Assembly (NCBI GenBank): GCA_042093735.1
Contig: JBELEM010000006.1
Span: forward strand, 1 to 64,000
Source of the DNA: Hellea sp042093735
Lineage (GTDB): Bacteria; Pseudomonadota; Alphaproteobacteria; Caulobacterales; Maricaulaceae
Direction of reading: 5' to 3'
DNA length: 64,000 nucleotides
Part shown: in pieces, positions 17,542 to 25,396 of the stretch
How positions within the stretch are numbered: the first letter of the stretch is position 1
How the letters are laid out: each line of letters opens with the position of its first letter
Notes under the pieces: model-generated
What the model was told of the DNA's origin: nothing
Database searches by the model: none
Seen by the model: only the letters and a program-made list of their open reading frames with translations
Made by a program: the position numbers and the translations under genes

Positions 17542-18516
17542 ATGAAAAATGATCAACCCTTCGATGATATTATTGAATTAATACATTCTGTACCAAGCTT
17601 AGATGGTGCAGCATTTGAGGAAATCAATCAAATATCAAAAAAGTTTGATTTGTCATATAAATTAGGGAGTAAAAATACAGATTTTATTAAATTATTAGCT
17701 GCAGTGCAGGGTTATGTCCCTGTGATTAAAAAACCTTTAATTTCCATTTTCGCGGGAACTCATGGTGTTGCAGAAAGTATTTTTGATGAAGATATTGTTA
17801 ACATTGCAAAAGAAGAATTAAAGGCCGTTTCTGATGGTAGCTCTGGTGTCCGAGGTATCGCAAAATCACTACAAGCCGCCTTCAAAGTTTATGAATTAGG
17901 AGTGGAGTATCCATCTACTAACTTTACTATAGGGCCTTCGTTATCAGAGAAGGACTGTGCGGCCGCTATAGCTTTTGGTATGGAGGTCGTTGCTGAAGGT
18001 GCTGATATAATAGCTTTAGGGTCTGCAGGTCTTGAAACTAACACAGCAGCTATCGCTATTGCTACCAGCTTATATGAAGAAAGCCCTGTTAATTATTTTA
18101 AAGGCACCCATAAAAAAAATAGTTTACGTGCAGAAGCAGTGAAGAATGCAATTTTACTACATAAAGATTCCTTGAACTCTCCTTTAGACATTCTTAGGTG
18201 CTATGGCGGCCGAGATATAGCTGGAATGCTGGGAGCCATAATTGCAGCAAGGCATCAATGTATACCTGTGATACTAGATGGTTTTTCTGTTTGTATAGCT
18301 GCTGCTGTTCTGCATAGTATTAACGAAGACTCCATTTCTCATTGCTTTGCAGGGCATGTAACAACTGAGCAGGGGCATAGAGCTCTATTAGAAAGGCTTA
18401 GTCTAATCCCAATTCATGATATGGGTATTGGTATTGGGGATGGAACTGGAGCGGCTTTTGCACTCAATACGATGAGGCTGTATTGCGAAGCTCTATCAAC
18501 AATTATTGAAAAATAA
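17542..18516 (+). CDS. Divergent CobT-like (nicotinate-nucleotide:dimethylbenzimidazole phosphoribosyltransferase family) protein
   Basis: A 324-residue protein with the CobT fold signatures in order: AGTHGVAES (71-79), STNFTIGPSLSEKD (125-138), EGADIIALGSAGLETNTAA (152-170), YGGRDIAGMLGAI (221-233), VILDGF (243-248), TTEQGHR (274-280) and GIGDGTGAAFAL (297-308). True CobT makes alpha-ribazole phosphate for the lower ligand of cobalamin. From my memory of the family, the active-site glutamates lie in GEMGIGNTT and LGEGSGA. Here those places are Ser161 and Asp300, and the GGAAIN block is replaced. So it may be a paralogue with altered activity. It is followed by the leucine-dehydrogenase-family gene after 16 bases. 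I therefore give no gene symbol. Confidence 0.75.
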   Translation: MKNDQPFDDIIELIHSVPSLDGAAFEEINQISKKFDLSYKLGSKNTDFIKLLAAVQGYVPVIKKPLISIFAGTHGVAESIFDEDIVNIAKEELKAVSDGSSGVRGIAKSLQAAFKVYELGVEYPSTNFTIGPSLSEKDCAAAIAFGMEVVAEGADIIALGSAGLETNTAAIAIATSLYEESPVNYFKGTHKKNSLRAEAVKNAILLHKDSLNSPLDILRCYGGRDIAGMLGAIIAARHQCIPVILDGFSVCIAAAVLHSINEDSISHCFAGHVTTEQGHRALLERLSLIPIHDMGIGIGDGTGAAFALNTMRLYCEALSTIIEK

Positions 18517-18532
18517 TATTGCGGATTACTTT

Positions 18533-19570
18533 ATGTCTATTTTTTCGAATCAAGAATTTGATAATCACGAAGGTGTTTATTCGTTTGTGGACCCTAGTAG
18601 CTTAATGCGTTGTTTTATAGCTGTTCACAGTACTAAAATGGGCCCGGCGAGTGGAGGTACTCGTTTCTGGACTTACGTTAGTGATGAAGAGGCCTTAAGT
18701 GATGCCCTGCGCCTGTCTAAAGCTATGAGTTATAAAAATGCTTTAGCTGGAATACCTCTGGGAGGTGGAAAGGGAGTAATTATGAGGCCTGAGGAAAGTT
18801 TTAACAGGAAGGATTTGTTTACAGCCTACGGTAAAGCAATCGATAAGGTTGGTGGAAGATATATAACGGCAGAGGATGTTGGTGTTAGTCCGGATGATAT
18901 GCAGACAATAAGGGCTGAGACTCAATACGTAGCTGGACTAGAGGAAGGCATTGCTGCTTCAGGTGATCCATCACCGCATACAGCAGATGGAATTCTTCGT
19001 GGTATGGAAGAGGCCGTTAAGCATAAGATTGGCGTTAGGGGGCTAGGTGGAATTACTGTTGCTATCCAGGGCTTGGGTCATGTGGGGTATGATTTAGCAA
19101 GACGTTTACATAATGTGGGTGCACATCTAATAGTATCAGATTTAAATAAATACCTAACTAAAAAAGCCAATCAAGAATTTAACGCCACTATTGTCTCTAT
19201 AGATCAAATACACGCGCAAGAAGCCGATATTTTTTCTCCGTGTGCCTTGGGTGGGTCCATAAACTCAGATATATTGCCTGATATTCAGGCTTACATTATA
19301 GCGGGTGCAGCAAATAATCAGCTTTCCGATAACTCAATTGGCTTAAAACTACTCAAACAAGGTATATTATATTGCCCAGATTACGTGATTAATGCGGGTG
19401 GCATAATTAATGTAGCTTCAGAAGTTTCAGGATCTTATGATTTATCTTGGGTGGATAGTAAAATAGATAGAATTAGAAATAATCTAAAAGAAGTATTCGA
19501 AAAGTCAGAAAGATCAAGAATTCCAACTAATGAAGTTGCTGATAGTATGGCGAAGGAGATGTTGAGATAA
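18533..19570 (+). CDS. Leucine dehydrogenase family (Glu/Leu/Phe/Val dehydrogenase) enzyme
   Basis: A 345-residue NAD+-dependent amino-acid dehydrogenase, which would reversibly deaminate a branched-chain or aromatic amino acid to the oxo acid. The substrate-binding block is GPASGGTRFW (about 35-44), KAMSYKNALAG, and PLGGGKGVIM with the catalytic lysine. TAEDVGVSPDDM follows, and the Rossmann site is GLGHVGYDLARRL. The length fits Leu or Val dehydrogenase rather than Glu dehydrogenase. A TTG at 18506 would give an in-frame extension overlapping the CobT-like gene; I prefer the ATG at 18533 because homologues begin near it. The ribosome binding site is weak, so coupling to the upstream gene is likely. 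Confidence 0.88.
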   Translation: MSIFSNQEFDNHEGVYSFVDPSSLMRCFIAVHSTKMGPASGGTRFWTYVSDEEALSDALRLSKAMSYKNALAGIPLGGGKGVIMRPEESFNRKDLFTAYGKAIDKVGGRYITAEDVGVSPDDMQTIRAETQYVAGLEEGIAASGDPSPHTADGILRGMEEAVKHKIGVRGLGGITVAIQGLGHVGYDLARRLHNVGAHLIVSDLNKYLTKKANQEFNATIVSIDQIHAQEADIFSPCALGGSINSDILPDIQAYIIAGAANNQLSDNSIGLKLLKQGILYCPDYVINAGGIINVASEVSGSYDLSWVDSKIDRIRNNLKEVFEKSERSRIPTNEVADSMAKEMLR

Positions 19571-19630
19571 TAAGGAAATGTTGCAAACTGTATCAACTCG
19601 TGAGAATTGATATATATATTATGTGTTAGA

Positions 19631-19659
19631 GTTATATTTACTAATTAATGTAATATAAC
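19631..19659. promoter_or_regulatory. 29-base dyad at the promoter of the sphingolipid-type operon
   Basis: Arm GTTATATT-T-AC (19631-19641) and arm GT-AATATAAC (19650-19659) are complementary apart from one extra T, around a centre TAATTAAT that is itself a palindrome. It lies 41-69 bases before the first gene of the operon and has no T-run after it, so it looks like a protein-binding operator rather than a terminator. A possible -35 (TTGATA, about 19607-19612) precedes it. Confidence 0.5.
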
Positions 19660-19699
19660 CAAAATGACTCATAAAGCGGGCAAAGTATAGGCAAGATTA

Positions 19700-21451
19700 A
19701 TGTATCAACCTACCCCAACAAATCGCGGCAAGCCCATACGGCACGGTGACTTTGATACACTTTGTGATGCGCTTGATTATGCTGCTTTGTGTGAGACGGG
19801 TTTCAATTTTTTTGACGGAAGAGCAAAGCTTAAGCAGTCACTTACTTATAAAGAACTAAGAACAAAAGCGTTAGAGCTTGCAAAACGGTTAGTGCCATTT
19901 GCTACAAAAAATTCTCGTATTGGTTTAGCCGCAGTTTCAAAGCCGGAGTTTGCTATCATTTTCATGGCTTGCCAATATGCTGGACTTGTACCTGCTCCCT
20001 TACCACTCCCGGTGACCCTTGGTGGAAGAAATTCATATGAGAGGCAACTTCAAAGATTGGCGGATACAGGTGATTTTCATGCCTTATTCTGCCCTGAATC
20101 AATGAAGAAAATTATGGGGTCGGCGTTGAATGATAGAGCTATTCCAGTGATATCATTTGAAGACTTAGTAACGCTTCCTAACGGAAATAAATTAAGACCT
20201 TTTGACAAGAATGATTTGTGTTACATTCAATATTCTTCAGGTTCTTCTAGTTCACCCAAAGGGATTATAGGCACTCAGGCCTCTGTTTCTGCAAATTGCC
20301 ACGCTATTACAAAATTTGGAATGGAGATGGACGATAATGATAGAGGAACGAGCTGGCTGCCCCTTTATCATGATATGGGATTAATTGGGTTCATGTTGGC
20401 TCCAATAATGAGCCAAATGACAGTTGACTACATTGACCCTCAAGACTTTACACGCAGGCCCATTACTTGGTTGCAATTAATAAATGATCATAAAGGCACC
20501 TTCTCATTTTCACCCACATTCGGTTATGAATTATGTGTACGCCGATGGAGAAATGATAGAGATTTAGATCTTTCCAGTTGGAAGGCAGCAGGTATTGGTG
20601 GAGATATGGTCCGGCCTGAGCCATTAACTGAATTTTCAAATTTATTTTCAAAAATGGGTTTTTCTGAGGGTACTTTTAAGCCTAGTTATGGTTTGGCAGA
20701 GACCACACTGGCCGCAACTTTTTCTCCTCCAGGGCAAGGGTTATTAAAACATACTATTGATATGGATAGATATGAACGTACCTCTGAGGCTGTGGAAGCA
20801 AATGAGATTACTAGTGCGGAACACAAACGGACGTTTGTTGCGTGTGGACTTGTACTTCCGGGTCATGAAATAGAAATTAGAGATTTTGAGGGTAATGTTC
20901 TAAGGGGTAATCGGGTAGGTAAAATTTGTTTGAGAGGGCCTAGTGTTTCTCCAGGGTATTTTCGTAACACCCAAGCAACTGAAGCAAGTTTTTCATCTGA
21001 CGGGTGGTTAGACACAGGAGATTTAGGCTATTGGCTTGATAATCAATTAGTTGTTACTGGAAGATTTAAGGATCTCATCTTATGGCATGGTAGAAACATT
21101 TGGCCACAGGATATTGAATGGGCGGCACAAGCAGCAGCCCCGCATCGGATTGGCAGGGCATGCTCTTTTGCTATGGGTGGTGCAGGTGACCAAAAGGATA
21201 TTATGCTTTTGTTGGAATGTAGAACTAGAGATCAGAAATTATTAGATGAAATATACAGCTCGGTCATGACAGCTATTAGATTAGAAGTGGGAGTTCCGGT
21301 GCGGCTGCAGTTAGTCCCTAAAGGCACTATGATAATAACGTCTTCTGGTAAATTGTCACGAGCACGTGTGAAGGCGAAATTTCTCAAGGGAGAAATAATT
21401 GATATACAAGCAGACCGGCCAGTAGCTGTTATTGGAAATGAGACTGCTTAA
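19700..21451 (+). CDS. Fatty-acyl-AMP ligase/acyl-ACP synthetase of the sphingolipid cluster (AasR-like)
   Basis: A 583-residue adenylate-forming enzyme. The ATP-binding loop YSSGSSSSPKG (178-188), the FAAL-type LPLYHDMGLIGFMLAP, SYGLAETTLAATF, LDTGDLGYW and TGRFKDLILWHGRNIWPQDI are all present. The LYHDMGLIG and GRNIWPQDIE blocks resemble fatty-acyl-AMP ligases, which pass the acyl group to an acyl carrier protein rather than to CoA. It is the first of four same-strand genes with four bases or overlaps between most of them. In Caulobacter an acyl-ACP synthetase loads the dedicated ACP used by serine palmitoyltransferase. That role is inferred here from the neighbours. Confidence 0.82.
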   Translation: MYQPTPTNRGKPIRHGDFDTLCDALDYAALCETGFNFFDGRAKLKQSLTYKELRTKALELAKRLVPFATKNSRIGLAAVSKPEFAIIFMACQYAGLVPAPLPLPVTLGGRNSYERQLQRLADTGDFHALFCPESMKKIMGSALNDRAIPVISFEDLVTLPNGNKLRPFDKNDLCYIQYSSGSSSSPKGIIGTQASVSANCHAITKFGMEMDDNDRGTSWLPLYHDMGLIGFMLAPIMSQMTVDYIDPQDFTRRPITWLQLINDHKGTFSFSPTFGYELCVRRWRNDRDLDLSSWKAAGIGGDMVRPEPLTEFSNLFSKMGFSEGTFKPSYGLAETTLAATFSPPGQGLLKHTIDMDRYERTSEAVEANEITSAEHKRTFVACGLVLPGHEIEIRDFEGNVLRGNRVGKICLRGPSVSPGYFRNTQATEASFSSDGWLDTGDLGYWLDNQLVVTGRFKDLILWHGRNIWPQDIEWAAQAAAPHRIGRACSFAMGGAGDQKDIMLLLECRTRDQKLLDEIYSSVMTAIRLEVGVPVRLQLVPKGTMIITSSGKLSRARVKAKFLKGEIIDIQADRPVAVIGNETA

Positions 21452-21455
21452 TAAA

Positions 21456-22373
21456 ATGACTAAACCAATAATAGCAATAACTGGTGGTTCTGGTTTTATT
21501 GGTCAACACATGATATCTGCTCTATTGAGTAGCGGATATAAAGTCAGGGTTCTAGTAAGAAGCAAGAAAAAAATAGAGCATTTAAAACACCCAAAATTAA
21601 AAATATTAGAAGGTAATCTTGCTGATAATGGGTCAGCTCTAGTTAGTGGTTCAGATGTTCTCCTGTCTTTTGCAGGTGCAGTTAAGGGTAGAAGCTTTTC
21701 TGAGTTAATGGAAATAAATTGTCATTTTAACAGTACCTTAGCTGGATTAGCTAATAAAGAGGGCGTAAATAGACTGGTTTTATTGTCCTCTCAAGTTGCT
21801 TGTCAGCCTCATCTCTCTAATTATGCTGTCTCGAAGCTTCATGGTGAAAGTGTGGTAAAAGAAAACTTTGCAAAAAACATCGCTATAATTCGTGCACCTG
21901 CTGTTTTTGGGCCGGGTGACTTAGCTACTAAGCCATTTTTTGATTTTATAGAAAAAGGCATATTACCAGTGGCTGGAGGAAGAAATTGGCGCAATCGTAA
22001 AACTGCAATGGTGTTTGTATCTGATTTAGTTAGAGATGTGATGGATAATGCTATCACGGGTAACTATGATGATAAGATTGTTACCCCGTCGACTGTAAAA
22101 GGGGTTTCTTGGGAGGATTTTGCAAATTACTCAGGATTAGCATTAGGCAAAAAAATTAAAATTTTTCCAATTCCTTTATCTGTATTGTGGGTTTTCGCTG
22201 TTATGAATTCACTTAGCTTACGTTTCTTTGGAATAGGTCATTTGTCTATAGGCAAATTGCGAGAATTCCTATATGTTGATTGGTCAAGTGAGGATATTAT
22301 AAAAAATTCAACGCCGTTTACTGAAGCGTTACGTATTACATCTAGCTACTATCAGAAAGAAAAAAATGTCTAA
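21456..22373 (+). CDS. NAD(P)-dependent epimerase/dehydrogenase-family reductase (CerR-like)
   Basis: A 305-residue extended short-chain dehydrogenase. The Rossmann motif GGSGFIG is at 10-16, Ser111/Ser112 lie in LVLLSSQ, and the catalytic Tyr123 and Lys127 are in NYAVSKLHGE. PAVFGPGD follows. In the sphingolipid clusters of alphaproteobacteria a protein of this type (CerR) reduces the 3-oxo group of the ceramide precursor. Its place between the acyl-ACP synthetase and the ACP supports that role. I take the ATG at 21456, four bases after the previous stop; a TTG at 21432 would overlap that gene. The frame ends inside the ACP gene with an eight-base overlap. Confidence 0.78.
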   Translation: MTKPIIAITGGSGFIGQHMISALLSSGYKVRVLVRSKKKIEHLKHPKLKILEGNLADNGSALVSGSDVLLSFAGAVKGRSFSELMEINCHFNSTLAGLANKEGVNRLVLLSSQVACQPHLSNYAVSKLHGESVVKENFAKNIAIIRAPAVFGPGDLATKPFFDFIEKGILPVAGGRNWRNRKTAMVFVSDLVRDVMDNAITGNYDDKIVTPSTVKGVSWEDFANYSGLALGKKIKIFPIPLSVLWVFAVMNSLSLRFFGIGHLSIGKLREFLYVDWSSEDIIKNSTPFTEALRITSSYYQKEKNV

Positions 22374-22614
22374 GCCAACACGCAAAGAAATACATGATAA
22401 AATTTGCGAGCTACTAAAGCCGTACAACCCTAAGAATCACCCTATTGAAGAAAATAGCGGGATTATGACTGATTTAGAGGTCGATTCTGTGGCTGTTTTT
22501 GATCTAGTCATGGGTTTGGAGGATTTTTATGACGTATCCATACCTATGGAGTTAATTTCTGATATAAGGACTGTTGGTGAGTTATCAATTGCTGTAAAAG
22601 AACTAACGGAATAA
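22366..22614 (+). CDS. Acyl carrier protein of the sphingolipid cluster (AcpR-like)
   Basis: An 82-residue acyl carrier protein. The phosphopantetheine attachment serine is Ser41 in LEVDSVAVFDLV; the usual Leu after DS is Val here. The second helix reads ELISDIRTVGEL, again ACP-like. It is not the housekeeping AcpP, whose motif is DSLDTVEL. Overlap with the upstream reductase and the 11-base gap to the SPT-like gene make it a dedicated carrier for this pathway, probably delivering a long acyl chain to the condensing enzyme. Confidence 0.85.
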   Translation: MSKPTRKEIHDKICELLKPYNPKNHPIEENSGIMTDLEVDSVAVFDLVMGLEDFYDVSIPMELISDIRTVGELSIAVKELTE

Positions 22615-22625
22615 TAGGTTTAAAA

Positions 22626-23876
22626 ATGAATAACGTTTTGAAAAACACACCTTTATCAATTTTTGATAAATATGCGCCCTTACAGTCACGGGTGGATTTG
22701 ATGATGAAGATAGGTAAAGATGCTTTAGGCTTAAAATTTGACGATATTATCAGTGCCACAAGAGGAAAAATTGATGGTCGTGAAATATTATTGGCCGGTA
22801 CAAATAATTATCTTGGTTTGACTTTTGATAATGACTGTATGGCAGCAGCAAAAAATGCCGTTGATAGGCATGGTACTGGCACAACAGGTTCCCGTGTGGC
22901 TAATGGAAGTTATGATGAGCACATTCAGCTTGAAAAAATATTGGCGGATCATTTGGGAATGGAAAGTTGTGTAGTTTTCACAACGGGTTATCAAACAAAT
23001 TTAGCTGCCATATCTGGTTTGGCTGGTGATAATGATGTGATATTTATGGATGCTGACGCTCATGCTTGCGTGATCGATGGTACAAGGCTCACGTCTTCTT
23101 CTACGATACGTTTTAGGCACAATAATCCCGAAGATTTAGATAAGAGACTTAAGCGTCAAGGAGATATATCTAATGGAAATGCTTTGGTTGTAATTGAAGG
23201 TATGTATTCAATGTTTGGGGATATAGCGCCTGTTGATGAATTTGTAGATGTTACTCACAGACATGGCGGTTATTTGTACATAGATGAGGCACATTCTTAT
23301 GGTGTTTTTGGTCCAACTGGATGCGGTATTGCTGAGGATCAGGGTGTGTTAGATAAAATAGATTTTATTTCTGGTACATTTTCTAAATCGCTTGCATCTG
23401 TTGGAGGTTTTTGTGCTTCAAGGCATAAAGAGTTTGAGATACTTAGAAAAGTAATGAGGCCTTACATGTTTACTGCCTCTGCGACTCCCTCAAATATTTG
23501 CGCTGCATTAATGGCGGTTGAAAAGGTAAAAGAGGGTCACAATCTACGTGATAATTTAAAAAAACGATCTATCCAGTTGCATTCTGGACTTAGTGAGATG
23601 GGCTACAATATATGCGCGGATGCAAGTCCAGTTATTGCTGTGCGTAGAGCTAACGAGGCAGTCGCAGCTATGGAGTGGAACTGGCTTATAGAAAATGGTG
23701 TATACGTAAATTTAGCTGTCCCGCCCGGTACGCCGCAGAGTTCTAGTTTGCTTAGAATTAGCTTGTCTGCCGCCCATACTGAAGCAGACATTAATACATT
23801 GCTTAGAGCATTCTCTGATTTAAAATCCAATCAACAAGAATTAATATCAAAAATGTCTTCTCATTTAACGAAGTAA
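22626..23876 (+). CDS. spt: Serine palmitoyltransferase-like alpha-oxoamine synthase
   Basis: A 416-residue PLP enzyme of the alpha-oxoamine synthase family. The internal-aldimine lysine is Lys254 in GTFSKSLASVGG, with Asp220 and His223 in YIDEAHSYGVFG and the ring-stacking His146 in DADAHACVIDG. SRVANGSYDEHIQLE is typical of serine palmitoyltransferase and Kbl-type enzymes. Condensation of serine with an acyl-ACP to 3-oxosphinganine is the likely reaction, given the ACP, acyl-ACP synthetase and reductase just upstream. AONS/Kbl relatives that make biotin or threonine-catabolism products, or CqsA-type signals, are less likely because of the ACP. Ceramide synthase is not in the window. Confidence 0.85.
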   Translation: MNNVLKNTPLSIFDKYAPLQSRVDLMMKIGKDALGLKFDDIISATRGKIDGREILLAGTNNYLGLTFDNDCMAAAKNAVDRHGTGTTGSRVANGSYDEHIQLEKILADHLGMESCVVFTTGYQTNLAAISGLAGDNDVIFMDADAHACVIDGTRLTSSSTIRFRHNNPEDLDKRLKRQGDISNGNALVVIEGMYSMFGDIAPVDEFVDVTHRHGGYLYIDEAHSYGVFGPTGCGIAEDQGVLDKIDFISGTFSKSLASVGGFCASRHKEFEILRKVMRPYMFTASATPSNICAALMAVEKVKEGHNLRDNLKKRSIQLHSGLSEMGYNICADASPVIAVRRANEAVAAMEWNWLIENGVYVNLAVPPGTPQSSSLLRISLSAAHTEADINTLLRAFSDLKSNQQELISKMSSHLTK

Positions 23877-23883
23877 TAATAAA

Positions 23884-23910
23884 CTAAAAAAACCTCGCAT
23901 AAAGCGAGGT
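23884..23910 (-). terminator. Rho-independent terminator of the rpsF-rpsR-rplI operon
   Basis: ACCTCGC (23892-23898) pairs with GCGAGGT (23904-23910) around a five-base loop. On the minus strand the stem is followed by a run of seven T, so it terminates the rplI transcript. On the plus strand the following bases are only T/A-mixed, so termination of the spt transcript there would be weaker. It lies 15 bases after the spt stop. Confidence 0.85.
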
Positions 23911-23936
23911 AAATTATATTTATTGTCTTAAATTTT

Positions 23937-24563
23937 TTATTCCGAAGTTTCTGTTTTATCTTCTGTTAGGACTTCTGGAGCAATAAATTCATCAGGAGCA
24001 TCGCCCTCAAACATTGAAACTGCATTGGCCGCTCTTTCGTCGTTAGCTTCCTTTGCATCAGCAGCTTCCTCAGCGGCCTGAGTGGCGATAACATCTTCAC
24101 CTTTTTCTTGACGAATAGCTTCATCTTCTGTTCTAGCAACATTTACCTTTATAGATACTGTAACTTCAGGGTGCAAACGAACTTTAACTTCATGAATGCC
24201 TAGTGCTTTGATGGGTTGCTCAAGAATTACCATATTTCTTTTAACTTCTTTATTGTTTAAAAGTTCGGCGATATCTCTCGCAGATACGGACCCATAAAGT
24301 TGACCGGTATCGCCTGCGTTTCTTATACAAACAATTGAAACTCCATCGACAGCTTTTCCTGATATACCAGCCTTTTCTCTGTTTTCTGCATTTCTAGCTT
24401 CTAGGTACTCACGTTCTGCCTCAAATCGTGCTAAGTTTGACTTAGTAGCTCTTAATGCTTTTTCTTGTTGCAATAAGTAGTTTCTTGCATATCCAGGCTT
24501 CACATTTACAACGTCGCCCATGTCACCAAGTTTTTCTATGCGCTCTAATAATATAATTTCCAT
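23937..24563 (-). CDS. rplI: 50S ribosomal protein L9
   Basis: This 208-residue protein has the L9 N-terminal domain (MEIILLERIEKLGDMGDVV, then VKPGYARNYLLQQEKAL) and a C-terminal rRNA-binding domain (GVSIVCIRNAGDTGQLYGSV). Residues after about 150 form an acidic, alanine-rich tail (EEAADAKEANDERAANA), longer than the roughly 150 residues of E. coli L9 but common in alphaproteobacteria. It is the last gene of the rpsF-rpsR-rplI unit and is followed by a strong terminator. Confidence 0.97.
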   Translation of the reverse strand: MEIILLERIEKLGDMGDVVNVKPGYARNYLLQQEKALRATKSNLARFEAEREYLEARNAENREKAGISGKAVDGVSIVCIRNAGDTGQLYGSVSARDIAELLNNKEVKRNMVILEQPIKALGIHEVKVRLHPEVTVSIKVNVARTEDEAIRQEKGEDVIATQAAEEAADAKEANDERAANAVSMFEGDAPDEFIAPEVLTEDKTETSE

Positions 24564-24572
24564 TATGCGCTC

Positions 24573-24836
24573 CTACTTAACTTCATAGGGCAAAAGGCCC
24601 AGATATCTTGCACGCTTTATTGCCTTGGCAAGTTCACGTTGTTTTTTATGAGTAACTGCAGTGATACGAGATGGAGCTATTTTACCCTTTTCTGACATGT
24701 AACGCAGTAACATTTTTGGATCTTTATAGTCTATGGTTAATCCATTTTCTCCGGAAAATGGACACACTTTTCGCCTTCTACGGAATGATGTTCTTGAGGG
24801 AAGGTTTTCTATTTTAATGGAATCTCTTTTTGACAT
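24573..24836 (-). CDS. rpsR: 30S ribosomal protein S18
   Basis: An 87-residue S18. SFRRRRKVCPFS followed by DYKDPKMLLRYMSEKGKI and the basic ITAVTHKKQRELAKAIKRAR match the family over its whole length. It sits four bases after rpsF and nine bases before rplI on the minus strand. S18 binds 16S rRNA as a heterodimer with S6, and the same heterodimer is known to bind rpsF leaders in many bacteria, which is relevant to the structured leader upstream. Confidence 0.97.
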   Translation of the reverse strand: MSKRDSIKIENLPSRTSFRRRRKVCPFSGENGLTIDYKDPKMLLRYMSEKGKIAPSRITAVTHKKQRELAKAIKRARYLGLLPYEVK

Positions 24837-24840
24837 AGGA

Positions 24841-25194
24841 CTACTCCTTGCTTTCGCGACGTTTGCGTTCTTCGCGCTTTTTTAGGATTGGTGATGGTTC
24901 ATCTAAGAACTCATCGACACGTATGGACAAATATCTGAGTATGTCTTCATTAATTCGATGCTGACGTTCTATTTCGTGGATTGTTTCAGGTAGTGCATTT
25001 ATCTTTAGAAGACTATAATGGGCTTTCCTGTTTTTTTTCATTCTATAGGCTAAGTTTCTCAGACCCCAATACTCAGCACCCTCAACAGATCCACCCATAT
25101 TTTCAATTTTAGTGGCGAGATTTTGAACAAACTCTTCAACTTGTGTGGTAGAAATGTCCGGCCGCGTGATGACTACATGCTCATAAAGAGACAT
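24841..25194 (-). CDS. rpsF: 30S ribosomal protein S6
   Basis: A 117-residue S6. MSLYEHVVITRPDIS, ENMGGSVEGAEYWGLRNLAY and KKNRKAHYSLLKINA are characteristic. The C-terminus has a short charged tail (KKREERKRRESKE). First gene of the minus-strand ribosomal operon, with AAGGAA before the ATG. About 200 bases upstream hold a promoter and a long paired leader, suggesting autoregulation. Confidence 0.97.
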   Translation of the reverse strand: MSLYEHVVITRPDISTTQVEEFVQNLATKIENMGGSVEGAEYWGLRNLAYRMKKNRKAHYSLLKINALPETIHEIERQHRINEDILRYLSIRVDEFLDEPSPILKKREERKRRESKE

Positions 25195-25214
25195 AATAAT
25201 TCCTTCATTGTTAT

Positions 25215-25309
25215 GGATATGGCGTTTTTGTCAGTGAAGGCCGACTAGAACGATGGCTCTAGATGTGCGTCTCAACACCGCGCCGAGATTTAGCATATAG
25301 ACCATATCC
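25215..25309 (-). promoter_or_regulatory. Structured rpsF leader (candidate S6:S18 autoregulatory element)
   Basis: In the transcribed strand GGATATGG (25302-25309) can pair perfectly with CCATATCC (25215-25222), enclosing 79 bases. The second arm ends just before the rpsF ribosome binding site. Inside, CTAGA/TCTAG form a further hairpin around GCCATCGT (about 25244-25263). Such a closed leader directly before rpsF fits the known S6:S18-controlled leaders. I cannot confirm the exact CCG-containing loop of that motif, so the identity is tentative while the pairing is read directly. Confidence 0.5.
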
Positions 25310-25319
25310 GTTTGAGCGG

Positions 25320-25347
25320 CTTATATATAATTAGAATGTAGGTGCAA
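25320..25347 (-). promoter_or_regulatory. Promoter of rpsF-rpsR-rplI
   Basis: On the minus strand TTGCAC (25342-25347) is followed after 16 bases by TATAAG (25320-25325). This sits about 125 bases upstream of the rpsF start, just before the paired leader. The -35 resembles those proposed for rpsB and nuoA. Confidence 0.6.
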
Positions 25348-25396
25348 GCTGTTTTTATATATGCTCAGAAAATATCTTAACTATAATAAGTAATAT

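Noticed and set aside
22626..23876. CqsA-type autoinducer synthase or Kbl/BioF as the identity of the PLP enzyme
   Set aside because: The adjoining ACP, acyl-ACP synthetase and reductase match sphingolipid clusters. No quorum-sensing kinase, threonine dehydrogenase or biotin genes are nearby. A phylogeny would be needed to exclude these fully.
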